Source of the DNA: Streptomyces stelliscabiei | GTDB lineage: Bacteria; Actinomycetota; Actinomycetes; Streptomycetales; Streptomycetaceae | Assembly: GCF_014873495.1 (NCBI RefSeq) | Contig: NZ_JADBGF010000001.1 | Span: forward strand, 1,426,001-1,490,000 | Length of the DNA: 64,000 nt | Direction: 5' to 3' | Shown here: positions 9,511 to 17,685 of the stretch, one piece after another | Position numbering within the stretch: position 1 is the stretch's first letter | Layout of the letters: each line of letters opens with the position of its first letter | Notes under the pieces: generated by a model | What the model saw: only the letters and a program-made list of their open reading frames with translations | Told to the model about the DNA's origin: nothing | The model's database searches: none | Translations under genes and position numbers: made by a program

Positions 9511-10401
9511 TCAGTCGACGAACAGGCCGCGTTCAGCGGCCCGCGCGTCGAACTCCTCCAGCCGGGCCTGGGCCTGCGGGAGGGCGTCGCACATCGCTTC
9601 CAGGAGCACCTGGCCCAACAGCATGGGCGCGCCGACGGTGTCGAACACCAGGCCGGTGCCCACGGCGGCGGGGAGCAGTACGTCGCTGTGGGCGGCGACG
9701 GGGGCGAAGGTGCCGTCGGCGACGGTGACCACCGTGAGCCCGGCGGCACGGGCGTGGGCGAGGGCGTCGAGGAGTTCGCGCGGATGGCGGGGCAGCGCGA
9801 AGCACAGCAGCGCGCTCGCCCCGGCCTGCCGGGCCGCGTCGATGCGGTCCGCGAGCAGGGAGCCGCCCTCGTCGAGCAGCCGTACGTCGGTGTGGACCTT
9901 CGCCGCGAAGTAGGCGAAGCTCCGTGCCTGCGCGGCGGAGGCACGCAGCCCGAGCACCGGCAGCGGCCGGGAGACGGCCAGCAGACGGCCCGCGCGCTGC
10001 ACGGGCCCGGGGTCCGTGAGCAGGGACGCCAACTGCCGCAGGTTGTCGATCTCGGCCTGCACGGCCCGTTGGTAGGGATTGGCGGGCCGGCCGTCGACGT
10101 CGTGCCCGGCGGGTGCGACCGCCCGCAGCCGGTCGCGCAGGGCCGGATAGCCGTCGAAGCCCAGGGCGACCGCGAAGCGGGTCACCGAGGGCTGGCTGAC
10201 GCCGGCCAGCCGGGCCAGCTCCACGCTCGACAGGTAGGGGGCGTCCGCCGCCTGCCGGACCAGGCAGTGCGCGATACGGCGCTGCGTCGGGGTGAGCCGG
10301 CGTCCCTCGAACAGCTGCTGCAGCCGCGCCGCCGCGCCGGTTCCGCCGTGTTCGCCGGTGCCGGTTGCGCCGGGTCCCTCGGTGTCGACAGCGTCCGTCA
10401 T
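9511..10401 (-). CDS. RpiR/MurR-family transcriptional regulator with SIS domain
   Basis: A 296-residue regulator. Residues about 38-90 form the HTH_6 domain typical of RpiR proteins (LTPTQRRIAHCLV, then LAGVSQPSVTRFAVALGF). Residues about 125-265 form a SIS domain, which in this family senses a phosphosugar. The ATG follows GGGAGA with normal spacing. It is transcribed in the same direction as the OpuC operon but separated from it by a hairpin terminator, so it is probably expressed independently. The target is unknown; family members control amino-sugar, inositol or sugar-phosphate genes. Confidence 0.88.
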   Translation of the reverse strand: MTDAVDTEGPGATGTGEHGGTGAAARLQQLFEGRRLTPTQRRIAHCLVRQAADAPYLSSVELARLAGVSQPSVTRFAVALGFDGYPALRDRLRAVAPAGHDVDGRPANPYQRAVQAEIDNLRQLASLLTDPGPVQRAGRLLAVSRPLPVLGLRASAAQARSFAYFAAKVHTDVRLLDEGGSLLADRIDAARQAGASALLCFALPRHPRELLDALAHARAAGLTVVTVADGTFAPVAAHSDVLLPAAVGTGLVFDTVGAPMLLGQVLLEAMCDALPQAQARLEEFDARAAERGLFVD

Positions 10402-10436
10402 CGGGTCTCCCGGCCGGTCGTCGTGTGCGGAGCCCT

Positions 10437-10479
10437 CCCCTGCCCGGCGGGGACGTCGATGCGTGGTGCCGGGCAGGGG
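10437..10479 (-). terminator. Hairpin terminator of the OpuC operon
   Basis: A perfect 12-bp inverted repeat (CCCCTGCCCGGC at 10437-10448 and its complement at 10468-10479) with a 19-base loop. It lies 35 bp beyond the stop codon of the substrate-binding protein. There is no T run, as is usual for Streptomyces terminators. It also sits just upstream of the RpiR gene. Confidence 0.7.
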
Positions 10480-10513
10480 CGGGGGCGGACGGTGTGGGTG
10501 CGGCCGAGGATCC

Positions 10514-11446
10514 TCAGCCCGCGAGACCGGCGGAGGTCAGCCAGTCCTTGGCGACGGTGTCGGAGTCCTCCTTGTCGTTGCTGAGCCTCTTCATCATCTC
10601 CAGCAGGTCCCCGGTGGTGAGCTTGGCGGAGACCGCGTTGAGCGCGTCCTTGGCCTTGTCGTTCACCGCGTCCTTGTAGACGAGGGGCGTGACGTTCTGC
10701 GAGGCGAAGAGGTTCTTCGGGTCCTCCAGGACCACCAGCTTGTCCGCGACGATGGCGGGGTCGGTGGTGTAGAGGTTGGCGGCCTGCACCTTGCCGTCCT
10801 TGAGCAGCTTCACCAGGGTGGTCTGGGCGCCCGCGTCGAGCGGCTGGAACTTCCCGAACTCGACGCCGTAGACCTTCTTCAGGCCCACGCCGCCCTGGAC
10901 GCGGGTCTTGAACTCCGACCCGGCCCCGAGGGTCATGTCCCCGGCGACCGGCTTGAGGTCGGCGAGGGTCTTGAGCTTGTACTTGGCCGCGGTCTCGGCG
11001 GTGACCGTCACCGAGTCCTTGTCCTCGGCCGCCGCGGAGTCGAGGATCTCCACCGACGAGGGGAGCTTCTCCTCCAGTTCGGCGTTGATGTCCTCGGTGC
11101 TGGTCGCGGTGCTGTTCTTGTCGACCGCGACCGTCAGCAGGGCGCCGTTGTACTCGGGCAGGACGCCTATGCCGCCCTTGACCACCTGGTCGTAGTAGAC
11201 CTCGCGGGCGCCGATGTCGAACTTCCGGGTCACCTTCAGGCCCTTGTCCTCCAGGGCCTGCGCGTAGATCTCGGCGAGCAGCTGGTTCTCGGGGAAGTTG
11301 GCCGAGCCGACGACGATGGCGTTGCCCCCGCCACCACCGCTGTCGCCCGCCAGCGGGTTGTCGTCGCTGTCACCGCCACCGCCGCAGGCGGTCAGTGTGA
11401 GCGCGGTGATGAGGCCGAAGGCGGCGCCTCTGTACATGCCTCGCAT
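10514..11446 (-). CDS. Glycine betaine/choline-type ABC transporter substrate-binding lipoprotein
   Basis: Extracytoplasmic receptor of an OpuC/OsmF-type compatible-solute importer, 310 residues. A lipoprotein signal ends in the lipobox LTAC with the acylated Cys at residue 21, followed by a Gly/Ser-rich tether. The mature part begins IVVGSANFPENQLLAEIYAQAL and contains GVLPEYNGALL, the hallmark of the OpuAC/QAT substrate-binding fold. Start ATG 11446 follows GGGTCG-flanking sequence with AGAGAGGAACG upstream. It is the last gene of the operon ATPase-permease-permease-receptor. The exact substrate (betaine, choline or carnitine) cannot be read from sequence alone. Confidence 0.92.
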   Translation of the reverse strand: MRGMYRGAAFGLITALTLTACGGGGDSDDNPLAGDSGGGGGNAIVVGSANFPENQLLAEIYAQALEDKGLKVTRKFDIGAREVYYDQVVKGGIGVLPEYNGALLTVAVDKNSTATSTEDINAELEEKLPSSVEILDSAAAEDKDSVTVTAETAAKYKLKTLADLKPVAGDMTLGAGSEFKTRVQGGVGLKKVYGVEFGKFQPLDAGAQTTLVKLLKDGKVQAANLYTTDPAIVADKLVVLEDPKNLFASQNVTPLVYKDAVNDKAKDALNAVSAKLTTGDLLEMMKRLSNDKEDSDTVAKDWLTSAGLAG

Positions 11447-11547
11447 GGGTCGTTCCTCTCTCGGAGCCCGGAAGCTCGAAAACTCAAGATCAGGTTCTGG
11501 ATCAGGGTCAGGATCAGGGGTCAGGATTCGGTATGCGGTGTCGGGGT

Positions 11548-12237
11548 TCAGGACCTGCTCGCCGTGGTCCTCAGCCCCGGTGAGACGACCACGCGTCGCA
11601 GCGCGGTGAACCCTAGCTGCACGACGAGCGCGAGGGCGACGACGACCGTGGAGCCGCCGATGACCAACTCGTAGTCGTTGCGGGAGAGTCCGTCGACGAT
11701 GTAGCGGCCCAGGCCGCCGAGGCCCGGGTAGGCGGCGACGGTCGCGGTGGCCACGACCTGGATCGCGGCGACCCGCAGTCCGAGGAGGATCAGCGGCAGC
11801 GCCATCGGCACCTCGACCCGCGTCAGGATCTCCCACTCGGTCATGCCGACCCCGCGCGCGGCGTCCCGGGTGGCGGGGTCCACGCCCCGTACCCCTTCGA
11901 AGGTGTTGATGAGGATCGGCGGCACCGCGAGCGCGATCAGGGCGACCAGGACGGGTGCGGTGCTCAGCCCGGCGAGGGTGACCACGAGGACGACCAGGCC
12001 GAAGGTCGGGATCGCGCGGGCGAGGTTCGCCACGGTGGCCACGGCGAAGGCGCCACGGCCGGTGTGCCCGACGAGCAGACCGAACGCCAGCCCGACGACG
12101 GCGGCGAACAGCAACGACAGCCCGCTGTAGGTGAGATGCTCCAGCAGCCGCCGCGGGATGCCCTCGTCTCCGTGCCACTGTGCCGAGGACGTCAGCCAGT
12201 CCCCCACGAGCCGCATCTGGTTCAGGAAGTCGTTCAT
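11548..12237 (-). CDS. Compatible-solute ABC transporter permease (second)
   Basis: A 229-residue inner-membrane permease with five to six hydrophobic helices. The conserved BPD_transp_1 segment is present (TFEGVRGVDPATRDAARG, then GMTEWEILTRVEVPMALP), which is the EAA loop that docks on the ATPase. Its ATG (12237) overlaps the stop of the preceding permease by 4 bp (ATGA), implying translational coupling. Together the two permeases form the heterodimeric channel found in OpuC-type systems, unlike the homodimeric ProW arrangement. Confidence 0.92.
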   Translation of the reverse strand: MNDFLNQMRLVGDWLTSSAQWHGDEGIPRRLLEHLTYSGLSLLFAAVVGLAFGLLVGHTGRGAFAVATVANLARAIPTFGLVVLVVTLAGLSTAPVLVALIALAVPPILINTFEGVRGVDPATRDAARGVGMTEWEILTRVEVPMALPLILLGLRVAAIQVVATATVAAYPGLGGLGRYIVDGLSRNDYELVIGGSTVVVALALVVQLGFTALRRVVVSPGLRTTASRS

Positions 12238-12899
12238 GCCGACGTCACCTTGTTCCGGGACCACGGGGTGAGCAGCCGCTGCGCGAGGACCAGCAACGCG
12301 TCGGTGGCGAGTGCGAGCAGCATGATCAGGACGATCGCGGTGACGATCGGGGTGGGGAAGTCGAGCTGGAGGCCGCGGGTGATGTAGTAGCCGAGGCCGC
12401 CCTGCCCGATCAGCTGGCCGACGGCGACGAGGCTGATGGAGGAGACGGCGGCGACGCGTACGCCGGCGATGACGACGGGGACGGCGATCGGCAGCTCGAC
12501 CTGGACGACGCGGCGCACGGCGCCGAACCCCATCGCGGTGGCCGCGAGCCGTACCGGTTCGGGGACCGAGGCGAGGCCGTCGACCACGTTGGGGACCAGG
12601 ACGGACAGGGTGTAGAGCGTCAGCGGGATCATCACCGTCCGTTCGGTCAGCCCGGTGTAGCGGACGAAGACCATGAACAGGGCGAGGGACGGGATCGAGT
12701 ACAGGATGTTGGACACGGTCAGCACGGGTGGGTAGAGCCAGCGGAAACGGTGGCACAGGATGCCGAGCGGCACGGAGACGAGCAGCCCGAACAGCACCGG
12801 CAGCAGGCCCAGTCTGAGGTGGATGCCGGTGTATTCGGCGAGTTCGGCGGTGTGATCGGCGATCCACCCCCACCGGACCAGCGGTTCGCCGTCACTCAT
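12234..12899 (-). CDS. Compatible-solute ABC transporter permease (first)
   Basis: A 221-residue OpuCB-like permease with about six transmembrane segments (for example LLPVLFGLLVSVPLGILC and IVTAIVLIMLLALATDALLV). The EAA-loop equivalent is AATAMGFGAVRRVVQVELP, followed by a typical ProW-family stretch, AVGQLIGQGGLGYYITRG. It overlaps the upstream ATPase gene by 8 bp and the downstream permease by 4 bp, so the subunits are made in a coupled manner. Confidence 0.93.
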   Translation of the reverse strand: MSDGEPLVRWGWIADHTAELAEYTGIHLRLGLLPVLFGLLVSVPLGILCHRFRWLYPPVLTVSNILYSIPSLALFMVFVRYTGLTERTVMIPLTLYTLSVLVPNVVDGLASVPEPVRLAATAMGFGAVRRVVQVELPIAVPVVIAGVRVAAVSSISLVAVGQLIGQGGLGYYITRGLQLDFPTPIVTAIVLIMLLALATDALLVLAQRLLTPWSRNKVTSA

Positions 12900-14061
12900 C
12901 GCTCACCGCCGCGCGGGCGTCGGCGGGGGCCGTCCTGCCGGCGGACGCCGTGGACGCGGTCTCGGCCGCCTCCGCGGCGGTGACCGCGCCGGCGGACAGT
13001 TCGTAGGCGTCCGCGACGCCGACGACCACGCCCCGCGCGTCGACCGCCACCGCGAGGCGGGCGGGTGACAGGAGGGCGGAGTCGAGGGCGGCGCGGGCCG
13101 AGTCGCCGTCGAGGCCGAAGGTGTGGCCGAGGGGGGCCAGGGACACGTCCGCGAGGGTGCCGGTGGCCGGCAGCGCGTCGGTCGCGGCCCAGCCGAGCGG
13201 CCGTCGGGCCTCGTCGACGACGAGCACCCAGGGGGCGTCCGCCCTCCGGGCCTCGGCCACGGACGAGCCGACCGGCAGCACCGGGCCGTCGCGCAGCGGC
13301 AGTTCGGCCGCGTCGACGAAGGAGAGCCTGCGGATGCCCCGGTCCTGGCCCACGAAGTCGGCCACGAACTCGTCGGCGGGACGGGCGAGCAGCCGCTCGG
13401 GGCTGTCGAACTGGGCGAGTTTGCCGCCGGTGCGGAACACGGCGATGTTGTCGCCGAGTCTGATCGCCTCGTCGATGTCATGGGTGACGAACACGATGGT
13501 CTTGTGCAGCTCCTTCTGCAGCCGGATGAACTCGGCCTGCAGCTCCGCCCGCACGATCGGGTCGACCGCGCTGAACGGTTCGTCCATCAGCAGCACCGGC
13601 GGGTCGGCGCCCAGCGCCCTGGCCACCCCGACCCGCTGCTGCTGCCCGCCGGAGAGCTGGTTCGGGTAGCGCTTGGCCATCTCGGCGGGCAGGCCGACCA
13701 GTTCGAGCAGTTCCGCCGCCCTGGCCCGCGCCTTCTTCCGGCCCCACCCCAGCAGCAGCGGAACGGTGGCTATGTTGTCCAGGATGGTGCGGTGCGGGAA
13801 CAGTCCCGCGTGCTGGATCACGTAGCCGATGCCCCGGCGCAGCTCGGGCGCGTTGACCTCCCGGATGTCGCGGCCGCGCAGGCTGACCGTGCCGGCGGTC
13901 GGCTCCACCATGCGGTTGATCATGCGCAGGGTGGTGGTCTTGCCGCAGCCGGAAGGACCGACCAGGACCGTGATGCCACCTTCGGCCAGCTCCAGGGACA
14001 GATCGTCCACCGCTGTCGTGCCGTTCGGATACTTCTTGCTCACCGCGTCGAATCTGATCAA
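12892..14061 (-). CDS. Compatible-solute ABC transporter ATP-binding protein
   Basis: The 389-residue ATPase of the OpuC-type importer. Walker A GPSGCGKTTTL, Q loop, signature LSGGQQQRVGVARAL, Walker B VLLMDEPFSAVDP and the switch His in VTHDIDEAIRLGD are all intact. Residues about 240-370 form a degenerate CBS-like regulatory tail (RLSFVDAAELPLRDGPVLP onward); in OpuA-type ATPases this region senses ionic strength. An Ala-rich extension ends the protein. It is the first gene of the operon, and a palindrome lies 45 bp upstream of its ATG (14106-14122). Confidence 0.93.
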   Translation of the reverse strand: MIRFDAVSKKYPNGTTAVDDLSLELAEGGITVLVGPSGCGKTTTLRMINRMVEPTAGTVSLRGRDIREVNAPELRRGIGYVIQHAGLFPHRTILDNIATVPLLLGWGRKKARARAAELLELVGLPAEMAKRYPNQLSGGQQQRVGVARALGADPPVLLMDEPFSAVDPIVRAELQAEFIRLQKELHKTIVFVTHDIDEAIRLGDNIAVFRTGGKLAQFDSPERLLARPADEFVADFVGQDRGIRRLSFVDAAELPLRDGPVLPVGSSVAEARRADAPWVLVVDEARRPLGWAATDALPATGTLADVSLAPLGHTFGLDGDSARAALDSALLSPARLAVAVDARGVVVGVADAYELSAGAVTAAEAAETASTASAGRTAPADARAAVSDE

Positions 14062-14105
14062 GACTGCCCCTTACCCGACTGCATATGGTCATGCAGAGTT
14101 GTCGG

Positions 14106-14122
14106 TGACTGAATGACAGTCA
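14106..14122. promoter_or_regulatory. Inverted-repeat operator candidate upstream of OpuC operon
   Basis: TGACTG-AATGA-CAGTCA is a perfect 6-5-6 inverted repeat 45 bp upstream of the ATPase ATG, in an unusually AT-rich stretch. Its position suits a repressor or activator of the solute transporter. Small MarR/GbsR-like regulators often control such operons, but none is adjacent. Confidence 0.5.
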
Positions 14123-14381
14123 ATGGAATTCCGTGAACGGCACGTTACGTTCACACCAAGCCATCCCCAAGGCGCCCGAGTTATCGCTATATGTGAACTT
14201 TGGCCCTCTTGATAATGAGGCGGGCGAGTGAGGGGAGACACCCGATGCGGGGCGTGACGGGGGCACGGGACGGCGAGCGGGCGGCCTCCGGCGCGCGTAG
14301 GGTCCGGGACGAGGTCCTGCGTTCCTGCGGCGCGCGATCAGGGAAGTTCTCTCCCGCCCGGACGACGACCGGCCGTGCGGG
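14123..14381. other. Intergenic region without a convincing gene
   Basis: The 424 bp between the OpuC operon (minus strand) and the amidohydrolase gene are relatively AT-rich near 14140-14220 (GAGTTATCGCTATATGTGAAC), consistent with divergent promoters. Reading on the plus strand, stretches of coding-like sequence occur in two different frames (about 14240-14335 and 14300-14489), which may mark a frameshifted small gene. I could not recognise a family. Confidence 0.35.
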
Positions 14382-14489
14382 ATGGACGTGGAGACGGTGT
14401 GCCGCGCCATCCTGGACTCCGACGGCGTCCGGAGCGGACCGCGCGCCCTGACCGGGGAGGCGTCGACCATGGCGGAAGGAGCGGCATGA
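14382..14489 (+). CDS. Possible 35-residue leader or remnant overlapping the amidohydrolase start
   Basis: The frame is open from a TAG at 14298 to TGA 14489; its only ATG is at 14382, giving a 35-residue product beginning MDVETVCRAILDSDGV. The stop overlaps the amidohydrolase start as ATGA, a layout that favours translational coupling. Upstream of the ATG the same frame reads as coding-like sequence (AIREVLSRPDDDRPCG), so it may be the 3' end of a frameshifted longer gene. The product is not recognised. Confidence 0.3.
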   Translation: MDVETVCRAILDSDGVRSGPRALTGEASTMAEGAA

Positions 14490-15391
14490 CCAACTGCGAC
14501 GTGCACCAGCACCTGTGGACCCCCTCGCTGGTGACGGCCCTGCGGTCCCGCCGCGAGCCGCCGTACCTGGACGGCTGGACCCTGTTCCTCGACGGCGAGC
14601 CGCCCTACGGCATCCCGCCCGCCGACCACGACATCGCCCTGCGTACGGAACTCGCCGGAACCGACGGCCTCGGCCGGGCCCTGGTCTCGCTCTCCTCGCC
14701 GATCGGCGTGGAGTGGCTGCCCGCGACCGAGGCGCGCCCCCTGCTCGACGCCTACCACGAGGGCTCGGCCGCGCTCCCCGAACCGTTCGGCGCGTGGGCC
14801 GCCGCCTGCGTGCGGGACATCGACGCCAAGGTGACGGCCCAGGACCTCGACCGGGGCTTCGTCGGCCTCCAGCTCCCGGCGGACGCCCTCGGGGACGCGG
14901 CCGGTTACGCGCGCTGCGCCCCGCTCCTGGACCTCCTCGAAGAACGCGGCCTCCCGCTGTTCGTGCACCCCGGACCCGCGCCCGGCGGCGCCGAGGGGCC
15001 CGGCTGGTGGCCCGCCATGGTCCCCTACGTCCAGCAGATGCACTCCGCCTGGTTCGCCTTCCGCGCCTACGGCCGTCCCCGCCACCCCCGGCTGCGGGTG
15101 TGCTTCGCCCTGCTGGCCGGGCTGGCCCCGCTGCACGGCGAGCGCTTCACCGCGCGGAGCGGCGGGGCGGACGCCGGGGCGGACCCGGACGTCTTCGTCG
15201 AGACGTCCTCCTACGGTCCGACGGCCGTCGAGGCCGTGGTCCGCGCCCTCGGCGTGCGGGCCGTCGTCCAGGGCTCCGACCGCCCCTACGCCGAACTTCC
15301 GCAGCAGCCCGGCTTCGGGCTGGGCGGGGCCGCGGCGTACGCGTTCCGTATCGCCAATCCCCGGCGGCTGCTCACCGGGGAGGGCGGCTGA
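14486..15391 (+). CDS. Amidohydrolase-2 family metal-dependent hydrolase
   Basis: A 301-residue TIM-barrel hydrolase of the ACMSD-like amidohydrolase-2 group. The N-terminal metal motif is DVHQHLW (residues 5-11). A second histidine sits in PLFVHPGPAP, and the C-terminal strand VQGSDRPYAE supplies the Asp. These enzymes hydrolyse or decarboxylate small carboxylic or lactone substrates; the substrate here is unknown. ATG 14486 is preceded by GGAAGGAG at 4 bp spacing and overlaps a short upstream frame by ATGA. It converges on the P450 gene with a 15-bp gap. Confidence 0.85.
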   Translation: MTNCDVHQHLWTPSLVTALRSRREPPYLDGWTLFLDGEPPYGIPPADHDIALRTELAGTDGLGRALVSLSSPIGVEWLPATEARPLLDAYHEGSAALPEPFGAWAAACVRDIDAKVTAQDLDRGFVGLQLPADALGDAAGYARCAPLLDLLEERGLPLFVHPGPAPGGAEGPGWWPAMVPYVQQMHSAWFAFRAYGRPRHPRLRVCFALLAGLAPLHGERFTARSGGADAGADPDVFVETSSYGPTAVEAVVRALGVRAVVQGSDRPYAELPQQPGFGLGGAAAYAFRIANPRRLLTGEGG

Positions 15392-15406
15392 CCCGGTGGG
15401 CGTCCG

Positions 15407-16831
15407 TCAGCGGCCGGAGCGGATCAGTCCCCTGAGATAGCGCCACAGCGAGGAGCGCTGCCGGGCGGACACGTCCGGCGTCACCGTCCCCGCCGTGTCC
15501 CCCTCGCCGGCCCCGGCCGCCGCCGGGTACACCGCCGGCGGCTGCTCCTGCGGCGGCACCAGTTCGTAGCGCACGGGCAGCGAGCGCAGACCCCGCATGA
15601 AGGGCGAGGAACGCCAGGGCAGTTGGTCGACGGGCAGCGCGAGGTCCAGGTGGGCGAACCGCTCGAACAGCCGGCCCACCCCGACCGCGGCGACCGTGGA
15701 GGCGAGTTCGCGAGCCGGGCACTGGCGCGGGCCCGCGCCCCAGGACAGATGGGCCCGGGTGCTGACGGTGGCGCCGCGTCCGACGTTGCCGGCGAAGAGC
15801 GGGTCGGCGTGCGCCGCGGCGGAGGACACCCAGACCGGGTCGCCCGCGCGGATCGTGTAGTTGCCGAGCCGGGTGTCCGCGGCCGCGAACCTCGGCACGA
15901 AGTTCACCAGCGGCGGCTTGCGCATGACCACCCGGTTCATGGCCTCCCGGACCATGCCGGCGGACAGGCTCGCCCGCACGCTGTCCTCGCCCGAGAGGAC
16001 CTCGACGACCGTGTTGGAGATGAGGATGCCGACGTGGTCGGACGTCATGCCCAGCAGCATGAACAGCTCACGGGCCAGCTGGTCGAGCGAGAGGTCGGGG
16101 TGGGCGGCCAGCAGGTAGGAGGGGAAGTCCTCGCCCGGCGTCTTCAGCTTCAGCTCCGCCAGCTCCGCCAGCGCGCCCAGCAGCCGGTCCAGGGCGGGCC
16201 CCGCGTCGGGTCCGGCGTCCAGGACCCGCCACATGTCCATCAGGGCGTCGTCGCCCTGGGAGCCGGGGAAGCCGAGCAGATGGCTGGCCACCATCAGGGG
16301 CAGGGGCCGTGCGAACTGCGCGGACAGGTCCGCCAGTCCCGTGCCGCCCGCCTCGCCCATCAGGGTGATCAGCTCGTCGGCGTAGGCGGTCACGGCCGTC
16401 TTCAGCCGCTTCGTCTGGGGGTTGCGCGGGTCCTGGAAGGGCTTGAGCGCCTGGTCCCACGCCGTCCGCAGCGACCGGTAGCCGGGGCCGCCCTGGATCA
16501 GCACGTGGTTGACCTCCAGGGAGGGTCCGAGCGGCCAGTCGGCCGGAACCCTGCCCTCGGTCCTGGCCCGCCAGTTCTCCAGCCCCTTGGGCCAGCCCGC
16601 GTCGTCCTGGAGCACCTGGAGCGACTCCCGGTAGCCGAGCACCAGCCAGGCGGGTACGCCCAGCAGGTCGACCGGCGCGACCGCGCCGTGCCGCTGCCGC
16701 AGCCGCTCGTACACCAGGGAGGGGCGCGTCTCGTAGTCCCGGGTCAGCAGCGGTTCGGCGGACATCGCCTCCAGCCCCGCGCCGTCCAGTTCCACGGACA
16801 CACCCTCGCCCGACCGGATTTCCCTCATCAT
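15407..16831 (-). CDS. Cytochrome P450 lacking the canonical EXXR motif
   Basis: A 474-residue P450-fold protein. The heme loop is WGAGPRQCPAREL with Cys371 as the thiolate ligand; the usual Phe of FxxGxxxC is Trp. In the K helix, where almost all P450s have E-x-x-R, this protein reads E296-A-M-N299-R300, so the Arg is shifted by one. The I helix shows GMTSDHVG instead of the usual acidic-Thr pair. CYP157-type P450s of Streptomyces conservons are known to lack EXXR, but no conservon genes (sensor kinase, roadblock, DUF742, GTPase) are adjacent. Residues after about 430 form a non-conserved Pro/Ala-rich tail. Activity and substrate are unknown; no ferredoxin is nearby. Confidence 0.85.
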   Translation of the reverse strand: MMREIRSGEGVSVELDGAGLEAMSAEPLLTRDYETRPSLVYERLRQRHGAVAPVDLLGVPAWLVLGYRESLQVLQDDAGWPKGLENWRARTEGRVPADWPLGPSLEVNHVLIQGGPGYRSLRTAWDQALKPFQDPRNPQTKRLKTAVTAYADELITLMGEAGGTGLADLSAQFARPLPLMVASHLLGFPGSQGDDALMDMWRVLDAGPDAGPALDRLLGALAELAELKLKTPGEDFPSYLLAAHPDLSLDQLARELFMLLGMTSDHVGILISNTVVEVLSGEDSVRASLSAGMVREAMNRVVMRKPPLVNFVPRFAAADTRLGNYTIRAGDPVWVSSAAAHADPLFAGNVGRGATVSTRAHLSWGAGPRQCPARELASTVAAVGVGRLFERFAHLDLALPVDQLPWRSSPFMRGLRSLPVRYELVPPQEQPPAVYPAAAGAGEGDTAGTVTPDVSARQRSSLWRYLRGLIRSGR

Positions 16832-16996
16832 GCCGCCCGCCCCTCCGACACTCCCCGTACCGGCCCACCTTCAGCCGGTAGCCGGAACGTGGGGACCCTA
16901 CCCCAGGGTCACTTCCGGGGGAACGCCGGGCATCACCACTCACAGCTTCACACCGGTGACGCACCGCCCCGCGGCCGGCGGCGCCACGGCCACCCG

Positions 16997-17617
16997 TCAC
17001 CTCCCGGCACGGGCCGCCTCGACGAACTCCCTGATCAGAGCGGGGTCCTTGACGCCTCGGCGCTGTTCCACGCCGCTGGAGACGTCGACGCCGAAGGGGT
17101 CGGTCGCGGCGACGGCGTCGCGCACGTTCTCCGGGGTGAGACCGCCGGCGAGGAGCCACCTCTCCCCGGCGGTCGCCTGCGGTCCGCGCGCCCAGTCCCA
17201 GGCGATGCCCGAGCCGGGGACGGGCGCGTCGAGGAGGAGCATGTCCTCGCCGAACTCCCCGCAGCGCGGCACCGAGTCGCCGAACGCGGCGGCGCGGATC
17301 AGGGTCCGGCCGTCGGCCGCCAGGGCCTCGTAGTAGGCGCGGTCGTCGGGGCCGTGCAGCTGGATCGCCCGGATGCCGGACTCCTCGGCCAGGGCCCGCA
17401 CGTCGTCGAGGGGTTCCTGGCGGAAGACGCCGACCGTCAGGACGTGCTCCGGTACGCGGCGGCCCAGCCGGGCGGCGGTGGCGGCGTCGATCCGGCGGGG
17501 GCTGGCCGAGAAGACGAAGCCGATGGCGTCGGCGCCCGCCTCCACGGCGGTGTCGACGTCCTGCTCGGTCCTCAGGCCGCAGATCTTGACGAAGAGGGAG
17601 TCACTGGAGTTGCTCAC
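16997..17617 (-). CDS. trpF: Phosphoribosylanthranilate isomerase, stand-alone
   Basis: A 206-residue single-domain TIM barrel. The family opening FVKICGLR provides the catalytic base Cys13, and LLLDAP provides the catalytic acid Asp130. The phosphate-binding ends LLAGGLTPENV and GVDVSSGVE complete the signature. It catalyses the Amadori rearrangement of PRA to CdRP in tryptophan synthesis. Streptomyces usually lack trpF and use bifunctional PriA (HisA/TrpF), so a separate copy away from other trp genes is notable. Start GTG 17617 gives the normal N-terminus; the ribosome site GGGGG is very close, with GCAGG about 9 bases upstream as an alternative. Confidence 0.93.
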   Translation of the reverse strand: MSNSSDSLFVKICGLRTEQDVDTAVEAGADAIGFVFSASPRRIDAATAARLGRRVPEHVLTVGVFRQEPLDDVRALAEESGIRAIQLHGPDDRAYYEALAADGRTLIRAAAFGDSVPRCGEFGEDMLLLDAPVPGSGIAWDWARGPQATAGERWLLAGGLTPENVRDAVAATDPFGVDVSSGVEQRRGVKDPALIREFVEAARAGR

Positions 17618-17685
17618 GCCCCCAGCCTGCCGCATCGGCGGCGCCGCGGGCACGGCGACCACCCCGTGCCGCACCTCGCGCTCGG

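Noticed and set aside
15407..16831. P450 as part of a conservon
   Set aside because: No sensor kinase, roadblock, DUF742 or GTPase genes are adjacent; the neighbours are an amidohydrolase and trpF.
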